NCBI RefSeq assembly: GCF_004364585.1
Contig: NZ_SOAN01000005.1
Coordinates: 124,001-188,000, forward strand
Length of the DNA: 64,000 nt
Direction of reading: 5' to 3'
Source: Nesterenkonia aurantiaca
GTDB taxonomy: Bacteria; Actinomycetota; Actinomycetes; Actinomycetales; Micrococcaceae
Shown: in pieces, positions 9,631 through 16,785 of the stretch
How the letters are laid out: every line of letters begins with the position of its first letter
Numbering within the stretch: the first letter of the stretch is position 1
Translations under genes and position numbers: made by a program
The notes under the pieces: model-generated
Told to the model about the DNA's origin: nothing
The model's database searches: none
What the model saw: the letters and a program-made list of their open reading frames with translations, nothing else

Positions 9631-10539
9631 ATGGCCCTGACCCCCGATGATCTCCTGAACAAGGAATTCCCCGAGACCAAGTTCCGTCCCGGTTACGACA
9701 AGGACGAGGTCGATGACTTCCTTGACGAGGTGGTCGTCGAATGGCGGCGCCTGGCCCAGGAGAACGAGGACCTGACCGCCAAGGTCGCGGCCCTCGAGGA
9801 GCAGCTTGAGGAGAACCCCGCGAACCTGGAGCCCGATGAGCTCAAGGATGCGGGCCTCTCCGGGTACGCCGGGACCACCTCGACGATGACCGGCTCGCTG
9901 GCCCCGACCTCGGAGGACCACGAGCTCGGCTCCGACGCCTCGGTCACCGCCCATCCCGAGTACGCGTTGGGCACCCGTCCTGCCCAGGAGCGTCCCGCCG
10001 CCGAAGGCGCTGCTGCAAGCGACCAGGCCACCTCGGCCACCGGTGTGCTCGCGATGGCGCAGAAGCTGCATGACCAGTACGTCTCCGAGGGTGAGCAGAC
10101 TCGCGCGGCCTACATCGCCGAGGGCGAGGCCAAGCGCACCGAGTACATCGCCGAGGGCGAGCAGACCCGGGACGCCTACATCTCTGAGGGTGAAGGCACC
10201 CGCAACGCCTACGTCCTGGAGGGGGAGACCCGCCGCGACGAGCTGGTCAGCACCGCAGAGGCCACCCACGCCCAGCTCTTGGCCGAGGCCGAGCGTCGCC
10301 GCAACGAGATCGTCACCGAGGCCGAGACCCGGTCCGAGAACATGATCGAAGAGGCGGAGCTGACCTCCACCCGCACGCTGAACGCGCTGGAGCACAAGAA
10401 GGCCGACCTGGAGTCCAAGGTCGGCGAGCTGACCAGCTTCGAGCGGGACTACCGGGCCCGGCTCCGGGACTACATCGAAGGTCAGCTCGGCGAGCTCAAC
10501 AGCCGCGGCTCGATCGAGAAGGAAGCCACCGTCAGCTGA
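9631..10539 (+). CDS. divIVA: DivIVA-family polar growth protein (Wag31-like)
   Basis: Coiled-coil scaffold that marks negatively curved membrane and, in actinobacteria, directs polar or septal wall synthesis. The 302-aa product starts with the DivIVA membrane-binding domain (residues 1-65: MALTPDDLLNKEFPETKFRP, then GYDKDEVDDFLDEVV), followed by a variable linker (about 70-145). From residue 148 to 246 there are nine consecutive 11-residue repeats with the pattern xxYIxEGExxR, degenerating toward xxLLAEAExRR; these are hendecad coiled-coil repeats. The gene has its own upstream gap with a TATCCT -10 candidate at 9565-9570. GAGGTGA precedes the ATG. Confidence 0.94.
   Translation: MALTPDDLLNKEFPETKFRPGYDKDEVDDFLDEVVVEWRRLAQENEDLTAKVAALEEQLEENPANLEPDELKDAGLSGYAGTTSTMTGSLAPTSEDHELGSDASVTAHPEYALGTRPAQERPAAEGAAASDQATSATGVLAMAQKLHDQYVSEGEQTRAAYIAEGEAKRTEYIAEGEQTRDAYISEGEGTRNAYVLEGETRRDELVSTAEATHAQLLAEAERRRNEIVTEAETRSENMIEEAELTSTRTLNALEHKKADLESKVGELTSFERDYRARLRDYIEGQLGELNSRGSIEKEATVS
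10072..10368 (+). repeat. Nine in-frame 33-bp repeats (11-residue hendecads) within divIVA
   Basis: Units start at 10072, 10105, 10138, 10171, 10204, 10237, 10270, 10303 and 10336. The first five share a Tyr at position 3 and EGE at positions 6-8; later units replace EGE with AE. An 11-residue period is the signature of a hendecad coiled coil. Confidence 0.85.
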
Positions 10540-10582
10540 TCCCGCTGGCCGACGCCGAGGCGTCGGGATGACACCTGGCCTG

Positions 10583-10588
10583 TAGAAT
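10583..10588 (+). promoter_or_regulatory. -10 box for leaderless lspA transcript
   Basis: TAGAAT ends six bases before the lspA GTG at 10595, with no Shine-Dalgarno sequence between, which fits a leaderless start. Confidence 0.55.
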
Positions 10589-10594
10589 CCAACG

Positions 10595-11266
10595 GTGTCG
10601 AAACAGCTTCCAGCAGACCCTCAGCGGTCCATGCGAACCCCGTCCCGCCGAACTGCGCTCATCGTGGCAGCGGCCCTGGCGGTGTTCGCCTGGGCCGCTG
10701 ATCAGTTGACGAAGATCTGGGTCGAATCCACCATGACCCTGGGGGAGCAGACCGAGGTGCTTCCGCCGGTGCTCTACTGGCGATACCACCTGAACCCCGG
10801 CGCCGCGTTCTCGATGGGCACGGACTACACCTGGGTCTTCACCCTGATCATGATCGGGGTGCTCGGCTATGTGGCGTTCAAGAGCCGTGAGCTCGGGGGC
10901 TCCTGGCTCTGGACCCTGGGACTGGGCGGCCTCGCCGGCGGTGTCGCCGGGAACCTCACCGACAGGATCTTCCGTGCCCCGTCGCTGACCGAGGAGGGCT
11001 TCAACAGCTTCGGACAGGGCCACGTGGTGGACTTCATCGCCGTGCCGAACTTCGCGATCTTCAACATCGCGGACTCCTTCATCGTGTGCTCGATCATCGC
11101 CATCTGCACCATGATGATCTTCGGACTCAACCTCGACGGCACCCGGGAGCACGACGCCGAGCAGCCTGACGCCGAGCAGCCCGGCAACGAGAAGCCCGAC
11201 GCCGAGCAGCCCGCCCCGAAGCGATCTGCCACCTCCACCACCGACGCTGCGGAGACCGAAGTATGA
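10595..11266 (+). CDS. lspA: Lipoprotein signal peptidase II
   Basis: Polytopic aspartyl protease that removes signal peptides from diacylated prolipoproteins. The 223-aa product has four hydrophobic segments and family motifs DQLTKIWVE, the HLNPGAAFSMG segment, GGVAGNLTDRI (first catalytic Asp) and HVVDFIAVPNFAIFNIADS (second catalytic Asp). A cytoplasmic tail of about 45 residues with repeated DAEQP motifs follows the last membrane segment and is not part of the family core. The GTG at 10595 lies six bases from a TAGAAT box. The stop overlaps the rluD start by four bases (ATGA). Confidence 0.95.
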   Translation: MSKQLPADPQRSMRTPSRRTALIVAAALAVFAWAADQLTKIWVESTMTLGEQTEVLPPVLYWRYHLNPGAAFSMGTDYTWVFTLIMIGVLGYVAFKSRELGGSWLWTLGLGGLAGGVAGNLTDRIFRAPSLTEEGFNSFGQGHVVDFIAVPNFAIFNIADSFIVCSIIAICTMMIFGLNLDGTREHDAEQPDAEQPGNEKPDAEQPAPKRSATSTTDAAETEV

Positions 11267-12213
11267 GCCCTCATCAGATCGCGGTGCCCACCGAGCTCGA
11301 CGGCGGACGGGCCGACGCCGTGCTGGCCACCCTCTTCGAGGTCTCCCGCGTGGAGAGCGTCCAGTGGCTCAAGGACGGGCTGGTCACCTGGGCGCAGGAC
11401 CGCACCCAGGGCCGCTCCGCCGGGCGGAAGGTGAAGAAGTCTGACCGGCTTGCCGCCGGGACCGAGCTCGCCGTCGTCGTGCCCGAGAAGCTGGACCCCC
11501 TTGAGGTGAGGATCGAAGCCGTGGAAGACCTGACCCTGCTGCACCAGGACACCGAGATCGTGGTGGTGGACAAGCCGGTGGGCGTCGCCGCGCATCCCTC
11601 TCCCGGCTGGACCGGACCCACCGTGATCGGGGGACTGCTTGCGGCCGGGGTGGAGATCTCCACCTCCGGGGCCCAGGAGCGCCGCGGGATCGTGCACCGC
11701 CTCGACGTGGGCACCTCCGGAGTGATGGTGGTGGCCAAGACAGAACATGCCTACTCGGTGCTCAAGGACGCGTTCCGGGAGCGCACCACGCATAAGAGCT
11801 ATCACGCCCTGATCCAGGGGCTGCCCGATCCGGTGGACGGCACCATCGACGCCCCGATCGGCCGGCACCCCGGACATGACTGGCGCTTCGCGGTGCTCGA
11901 CGGCGGCCGCGACTCACGCACCCACTACCGGCTGAAGCAGGCCTATGGGCGGGCCAGTCTGATGGACGTCACGCTGGAGACCGGACGGACCCACCAGATC
12001 CGAGTCCACTTCTCCGCACTGGGTCACCCCTGCGCCGGAGATCTCACCTATGGCGCCGATCCACAGCTGGCCGCCGACCTCGGCCTCACCCGGCAATGGC
12101 TGCACGCGGTGGAGCTGGGCTTCCACCATCCCGGCAGCGGTGACTGGGTGAGCTACCGCACCGACTACCCCGCGGACCTGGCCCAGGCCCTCGAGATCCT
12201 GGAGAACGGCTGA
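11263..12213 (+). CDS. rluD: RluA/RluD-family 23S rRNA or tRNA pseudouridine synthase
   Basis: Converts uridine to pseudouridine in large-subunit rRNA. The 316-aa product has an N-terminal S4-like RNA-binding part (about 5-75, LDGGRADAVLATLFEVSR...GLVTWA) and the catalytic domain with HRLDVGTSGVMVVAKT, Asp148 being the nucleophile, and GRTHQIRVHFSALGHPCAGD. It overlaps lspA by four bases, the lspA-rluD-dnaE order seen in many actinobacteria. Which uridines it modifies cannot be told from sequence; RluD (positions 1911/1915/1917) is the usual annotation. Confidence 0.87.
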   Translation: MSPHQIAVPTELDGGRADAVLATLFEVSRVESVQWLKDGLVTWAQDRTQGRSAGRKVKKSDRLAAGTELAVVVPEKLDPLEVRIEAVEDLTLLHQDTEIVVVDKPVGVAAHPSPGWTGPTVIGGLLAAGVEISTSGAQERRGIVHRLDVGTSGVMVVAKTEHAYSVLKDAFRERTTHKSYHALIQGLPDPVDGTIDAPIGRHPGHDWRFAVLDGGRDSRTHYRLKQAYGRASLMDVTLETGRTHQIRVHFSALGHPCAGDLTYGADPQLAADLGLTRQWLHAVELGFHHPGSGDWVSYRTDYPADLAQALEILENG

Positions 12214-12215
12214 GC

Positions 12216-15200
12216 ATGGCAACCACCGGTGATTTCGTCCACCTGCACAACCACACCGAGTACTCGATGCTCGACGGCGCCGCGAAGATCGGTGAGCTCT
12301 TCGAGCAGACCCAGAAGCTGGGCATGCCCGCCGTGGCCACCACCGACCACGGGTTCCTCTTCGGCGCCTACGAGTTCTGGAAGACCGCCCAGAACTACGA
12401 CGTGAAGCCGATCATCGGGCTCGAGGCCTACCTCTCGCCCGGCACGCACCGCTCCGACCGCACCCGGGTGAAGTGGGGCGACGGGGTCATCGGCGAGAAG
12501 GACGTCTCCGGCGGCGGTGCCTACACGCATATGACCATGTGGGCGGAGAACACCACCGGGATGCACAACCTGTTCCGGATGGGCTCGCTGGCCTCCCTGG
12601 AGGGCTACTTCTACAAGCCGCGCATGGACCGGGAGCTGCTGCAGACCTACGGCAAGGGCATCATCGCCACCACCGGCTGCCCCTCCGGCGAGATCCAGAC
12701 CCGGCTGCACCTGGGACAGTACGAGGAGGCGAAGAAGGCGGCAGGGGAGTACCAGGACCTCTTCGGGAAGGAGAACTTCTACTGCGAGCTGATGGACCAC
12801 GGCCTCGACATCGAGCGCAAGGTGAAGCAGGACCTGATCAAGCTCGCCCGCGAGCTGAACATGCCGATGGTCGCCACCAATGACCTGCACTACACCCACC
12901 AGCACGACCACAAGGCCCACGGGGCGCTGCTGTGCGTGCAGTCCAACTCCACCCTCGATGACCCCAACCGGTTCAAGTTCGGCTCCGAGGAGTTCTACCT
13001 CAAGTCCGCCGCGGAGATGCGCGACCTGTTCCGCGACTTCCCCGACGCCTGCGACAACACCCTGGCCATCGCCGAGCGCTGCCAGGTCGAGTTCAACGAG
13101 TCCGCCTCCTATATGCCCCGGTTCCCGGTGCCCGAGGGCGAGTCCGAGGAGTCCTGGTTCATCCAGGAGGTCGAGAAGGGGCTGCACTACCGGTTCCCCA
13201 ACGGCATCCCGGACGAGGTCCGCAAGCAGGCTGAGTACGAGATCGGCGTCATCACCCAGATGGGCTTCCCGGGGTACTTCCTGGTCGTGGCGGACTTCAT
13301 CACCTGGGCCAAGGAACAGGGGATCCGAGTGGGCCCGGGCCGCGGCTCCGGCCCCGGCTCGATGGTCGCGTTCGCGATGCGCATCACCGACCTCAACCCG
13401 CTCCAGCACGGGCTGATCTTCGAGCGCTTCCTGAACCCCGACCGCGTCTCCATGCCCGACTTCGACGTCGACTTCGATGATCGGCGACGCTCCGAGGTCA
13501 TCCAGTACGTGGTCAACAAGTACGGCGACGAGCGGGTGGCCATGATCGTCACCTACGGCACGATCAAGTCCAAGCAGGCGCTGAAGGACTCCGCCCGCGT
13601 CATGGGCGAGCCGTTCGCCACCGGTGACCAGCTGAGCAAGAAGATGCCCCCCGACGCCATGGGCAAGCCGATGCCGCTGGGTGACATCTATGACCCCAAA
13701 TCGGCCCGGTACTCCGAGGCCGCCGAGATGCGCGAATATGTCGACGCGGACCCGCGGATGACCGAGATCTTCAACCTGGCTTCCGGCCTGGAGGGGCTCA
13801 AGCGGCAGTGGGGCGTGCACGCGGCGGGCGTGATCATGTCCAGCGACCCGCTGATCGACATCATCCCGATCATGAAGCGCGAGCAGGATGGCGCGATCAT
13901 CACGCAGTTCGACTACCCGATCTGCGAGAACCTCGGCCTGATCAAGATGGACTTCCTGGGTCTGCGCAACCTCACGATCATCTCCGACTGCCTGGAGAAC
14001 ATCGCGCTGAACAAGGGCATCGAGATCGACCTGGAGAACCTCGAGCTCACCGACCGGGCGGCCTATGACCTTCTGGCCCGTGGAGACACCCTGGGCGTCT
14101 TCCAGCTCGACGGCGGCGGCATGCGCTCGCTGCTGCGGCTGATGCGTCCGGACAACTTCGAAGACATCTCCGCCGCCCTGGCGCTCTACCGGCCCGGTCC
14201 GATGGGGGCGAACTCGCACACCAACTATGCGCTGCGCAAGAACGGGCATCAGGAGGTCAGCCCGATCCACCCGGAGCTCGAGGAGCCGCTGCTCGAGATC
14301 CTGGGCACCACCCACGGGCTGATCGTCTACCAGGAGCAGGTCATGGCCATCGCGCAGAAGGTCGCCGGCTACTCCCTGGGCCAGGCCGACATCCTGCGCC
14401 GCGCCATGGGCAAGAAGAAGAAGTCGGAACTGGACAAGCAGTACGTGAACTTCTCCGGTGGCATGGAGGCTCACGGCTACTCCGCCGCGGCGATCAAGGC
14501 GCTGTGGGATGTCCTGCTGCCGTTCTCCGACTACGCCTTCAACAAGGCGCATACCGCCGCCTACGGGCTGATCGCGTATTGGACCGCCTACCTCAAGGCG
14601 AACTATCAGGCCGAATACCTGGCCGCCCTGCTCACCTCGGTGGGGGAGAACCGGGACAAGCTCGCGCTCTACCTCTCCGAGTGCCGCCGCATGGGGGTCA
14701 CGGTGACCTCCCCGAGCATCAACGAGTCCGCGCTGACCTTCACCCCGGTCGGAGACGAGACGATCCGCTTCGGCATGGGCGCGGTGCGCAACGTGGGCTC
14801 CAACGTGGTCGCCGGCATGGTCTCGGCTCGAGAGGAGAAGGGCCGCTATGAGACCTTCGCGGACTTCCTCAAGAAGGTCCCGATGCAGGTCTGCAATAAG
14901 CGCACCATCGAATCGCTGATCAAGGCCGGCGGGTTCGACGAGCTCGGGCACACCCGGCGGGCGCTGGTGACGATCCATGAGCAGGCCATCGACCAGGCGA
15001 TCTCGGAGAAGAAGGGCTCTCAGGCCTACGAGACCGACCTCTTCGGCAGCGCCGACATGGAGCTCGGGGACTCGCTCTCGGTCAGCGTCCCGGACCTGCC
15101 GGAGTGGGAGAAGATGGACAAGCTCTCCTTCGAGCGCGAGATGCTCGGCCTCTACGTCTCCGACCACCCGCTCCAAGGTCTGGAGCGGGTCCTGGCCCAC

Positions 15201-15752
15201 CACGCGGATCGCTCGATCTCCTCGGTGATGGGCGAGGACGGCCCGGCCGACGGCGCCGGGATCACCATCGCCGGGATGATCACCTCGCTGCAGCGCCGAG
15301 TCGCGAAGTCCTCCGGGAACCCCTACGCGCGGGCCGAGATCGAAGATATGGCCGGCACCATCGAGGTGATGTTCTTCGGCAAGACCTATCAGGCGGTCTC
15401 GATGATCCTGGCCGAGGACCTGGTGGTCTCGGTGAAGGGCCAGATCGATCGGCGCGAGGACGGCAGCGTCACGCTCAAGGCCATGGACGTGACCGTCCCG
15501 GAGATCAACGAGGACGGCAACGCCGGACCCGTGGTGGTCTCGGTCTCCGCCCAGCGGGCCTCGGAACACCTGGTGCTGGAGCTGGGACGGGCCCTGCGGG
15601 CGCATCGGGGGAACTCCGACGTGCATGTGCGGCTGCTCTCCGGGGACAAGATCGAGCTCCTGCGGCTGGGCCACGAGTACCAGGTCAGCCCCTCGCCGGC
15701 GCTCTTCGGGGATCTCAAGGTGTTGCTCGGTCCCGGCTGCCTGGAGCTCTGA
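12216..15752 (+). CDS. dnaE: DNA polymerase III subunit alpha
   Basis: Replicative polymerase of the C family, DnaE1 type. The 1178-aa product begins with the PHP domain (FVHLHNHTEYSMLDGAAKIG and downstream His/Asp motifs), then the palm with PGRGSGPGSMVAFAM and MPDFDVDFDDRRR, whose aspartates D417 and D419 match the catalytic pair of E. coli PolIIIa, the fingers (YQEQVMAIAQKVAGYSLGQAD, SDYAFNKAHTAAYGLIAYW), an HhH region near NKRTIESLIKAGGFDELG, and a C-terminal OB fold (ITIAGMITSLQRRVAKSSGN). It starts two bases after rluD. Length and domain order are normal. Confidence 0.97.
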   Translation: MATTGDFVHLHNHTEYSMLDGAAKIGELFEQTQKLGMPAVATTDHGFLFGAYEFWKTAQNYDVKPIIGLEAYLSPGTHRSDRTRVKWGDGVIGEKDVSGGGAYTHMTMWAENTTGMHNLFRMGSLASLEGYFYKPRMDRELLQTYGKGIIATTGCPSGEIQTRLHLGQYEEAKKAAGEYQDLFGKENFYCELMDHGLDIERKVKQDLIKLARELNMPMVATNDLHYTHQHDHKAHGALLCVQSNSTLDDPNRFKFGSEEFYLKSAAEMRDLFRDFPDACDNTLAIAERCQVEFNESASYMPRFPVPEGESEESWFIQEVEKGLHYRFPNGIPDEVRKQAEYEIGVITQMGFPGYFLVVADFITWAKEQGIRVGPGRGSGPGSMVAFAMRITDLNPLQHGLIFERFLNPDRVSMPDFDVDFDDRRRSEVIQYVVNKYGDERVAMIVTYGTIKSKQALKDSARVMGEPFATGDQLSKKMPPDAMGKPMPLGDIYDPKSARYSEAAEMREYVDADPRMTEIFNLASGLEGLKRQWGVHAAGVIMSSDPLIDIIPIMKREQDGAIITQFDYPICENLGLIKMDFLGLRNLTIISDCLENIALNKGIEIDLENLELTDRAAYDLLARGDTLGVFQLDGGGMRSLLRLMRPDNFEDISAALALYRPGPMGANSHTNYALRKNGHQEVSPIHPELEEPLLEILGTTHGLIVYQEQVMAIAQKVAGYSLGQADILRRAMGKKKKSELDKQYVNFSGGMEAHGYSAAAIKALWDVLLPFSDYAFNKAHTAAYGLIAYWTAYLKANYQAEYLAALLTSVGENRDKLALYLSECRRMGVTVTSPSINESALTFTPVGDETIRFGMGAVRNVGSNVVAGMVSAREEKGRYETFADFLKKVPMQVCNKRTIESLIKAGGFDELGHTRRALVTIHEQAIDQAISEKKGSQAYETDLFGSADMELGDSLSVSVPDLPEWEKMDKLSFEREMLGLYVSDHPLQGLERVLAHHADRSISSVMGEDGPADGAGITIAGMITSLQRRVAKSSGNPYARAEIEDMAGTIEVMFFGKTYQAVSMILAEDLVVSVKGQIDRREDGSVTLKAMDVTVPEINEDGNAGPVVVSVSAQRASEHLVLELGRALRAHRGNSDVHVRLLSGDKIELLRLGHEYQVSPSPALFGDLKVLLGPGCLEL

Positions 15753-15798
15753 GCCGCGAGTTGCACCTGCTCCACACCCCACACCGAAGGCCCGGGAG

Positions 15799-15814
15799 TC
15801 ACAACATCTTGTGG
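15799..15814 (+). promoter_or_regulatory. NrdR box 1
   Basis: The core CAACATCTTG (15802-15811) fits the NrdR pattern CwAnATnTwG at every position. Its core starts 31 bp before that of a second box, about three helical turns, the arrangement known for paired NrdR operators. Confidence 0.7.
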
Positions 15815-15829
15815 TTCGAGATTTGAAGC

Positions 15830-15845
15830 ACACTATATGTGGTGG
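15830..15845 (+). promoter_or_regulatory. NrdR box 2, overlapping the nrdR core promoter
   Basis: The core CTATATGTGG (15833-15842) fits the NrdR pattern except one w position. It lies between the expected -35 and the TAGACT -10 box (15847-15852) of nrdR, so bound NrdR would block RNA polymerase. Confidence 0.7.
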
Positions 15846-15846
15846 G

Positions 15847-15852
15847 TAGACT
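15847..15852 (+). promoter_or_regulatory. -10 box for leaderless nrdR transcript
   Basis: TAGACT ends six bases before ATG 15859, compatible with a leaderless mRNA; a weak TTGGAG lies in the same gap. Confidence 0.55.
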
Positions 15853-15858
15853 TGGAGT

Positions 15859-16362
15859 ATGTACTGCCCCTATTGCCGCCATGACTCCTCGCGGGTCGTC
15901 GACTCCCGCATGCTCGACGACGGCTCCGGGATTCGCCGACGTCGGCAGTGTCCACAGTGCTCCAAGCGGTTCACCACGATGGAGACCACGAGTCTGAACG
16001 TGATCAAACGCTCCGGCGCCGCTGAGCCCTTCGACCGGTCCAAGGTGATCAACGGGGTCCGCAAGGCCTGTCAGGGAAGGCCGGTCTCCAACGACGACCT
16101 CGCCGTTCTGGCCCAGGAGGTGGAGGAGAACATCCGCGCAGCCGGCAATGCCGAGGTCGACGCCAACGACGTCGGGCTTGCCATCCTCGGGCCGCTGCGT
16201 CGCCTGGATGTGGTCGCCTATATGCGCTTCGCCTCGGTGTATCGCGGGTTCGACTCGCTGCAGGACTTCGAGAACGCGATCGCGGAGCTGCGCCGGGAGG
16301 AGCTCCACGGACCTTCAAGTTCAGGTGCAACCGTGGTGCAGCCCAGATTCGGATTCCGCTAG
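15859..16362 (+). CDS. nrdR: Transcriptional repressor NrdR
   Basis: ATP/dATP-sensing repressor of ribonucleotide reductase genes. The 167-aa product has the N-terminal zinc ribbon [17 protein letters not shown] (C3, C6) and [11 protein letters not shown] (C31, C34), then an ATP-cone domain (about 46-136) with [24 protein letters not shown] and [17 protein letters not shown]. Paired NrdR boxes overlap its own promoter, which indicates autoregulation. No nrdJ or other reductase gene follows within the window, so regulation of the reductase must act elsewhere. A strong terminator starts 12 bases after the stop. Confidence 0.96.
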   Translation: MYCPYCRHDSSRVVDSRMLDDGSGIRRRRQCPQCSKRFTTMETTSLNVIKRSGAAEPFDRSKVINGVRKACQGRPVSNDDLAVLAQEVEENIRAAGNAEVDANDVGLAILGPLRRLDVVAYMRFASVYRGFDSLQDFENAIAELRREELHGPSSSGATVVQPRFGFR

Positions 16363-16374
16363 ACTCATGGCTGT

Positions 16375-16424
16375 ACCGGTGGTGCTCTCTTCTGGGGAAG
16401 GTTGAGAGCGCCACCGGTCTTTTC
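16375..16424 (+). terminator. Rho-independent terminator after nrdR
   Basis: A 15-bp stem, ACCGGTGGTGCTCTC at 16375-16389 with GAGAGCGCCACCGGT at 16404-16418 (one G-U pair), has a 14-base loop and is followed by CTTTTCG. It isolates nrdR from the downstream leader region. Confidence 0.85.
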
Positions 16425-16425
16425 G

Positions 16426-16785
16426 TCTGTAGGGCTGGTTCTGCCCGCGCCGGTCCTGCGTCGTGCCGGGGCCGTTCCGCGCTGGTTCTGCCCGCGTCGG
16501 CTCAGCCCCGGCCGTGCGGTGCAAGACGCACGGCCGAGACGGACGGGCTCCCCTCAGGGGGGAGCTCAGGCAACGACCCCCGGACGCACTGATGGTCCGG
16601 AGAGAACCCCCTGAACTTTCTCTCCGGACCACCTGCGCCTCCGAGGAGGCACTCCCATTACACGCTCCCTGCGAGACCGCACCGCGCAGATGTCCCAAAA
16701 CCACGTAGTCTGACCTGAGAAACCCAGTAGAACATACGGGCCGGGAGAGTTCCGAGAATCTGGTCCATCAGCTAAGGAGCTCACG
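16426..16785 (+). other. Structured non-coding region upstream of the LAL regulator (360 bp)
   Basis: No gene is supported here. Three strong stem-loops follow each other: GGCCGTGCG/CGCACGGCC (16510-16535, perfect 9 bp), a GCTCCCC/GGGGAGC stem extended by two more pairs (16545-16567), and a perfect 14-bp inverted repeat (16593-16606 and 16618-16631, 11-base spacer). None has a T-run. This may be an untranslated leader, a small RNA, or operator DNA for the downstream regulator. A GGTTCTGCCCGCG direct repeat occurs at about 16436 and 16482. Confidence 0.55.
16593..16631. promoter_or_regulatory. Perfect 14-bp inverted repeat upstream of LAL regulator
   Basis: Left arm TGGTCCGGAGAGAA, spacer of 11 bases, right arm TTCTCTCCGGACCA. 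It lies about 155 bp before the GTG of the regulator. Either a dimer operator or an RNA hairpin; no T-run follows. Confidence 0.55.

Noticed and set aside
12165-15833. 1222-codon open frame antisense to dnaE
   Set aside because: Shadow of dnaE on the opposite strand with no family motif; dnaE is unambiguous.
16510-16631. 6C RNA or another named actinobacterial RNA upstream of the LAL regulator
   Set aside because: The loops lack the runs of six cytosines expected in 6C RNA, and no other family pattern was recognised.
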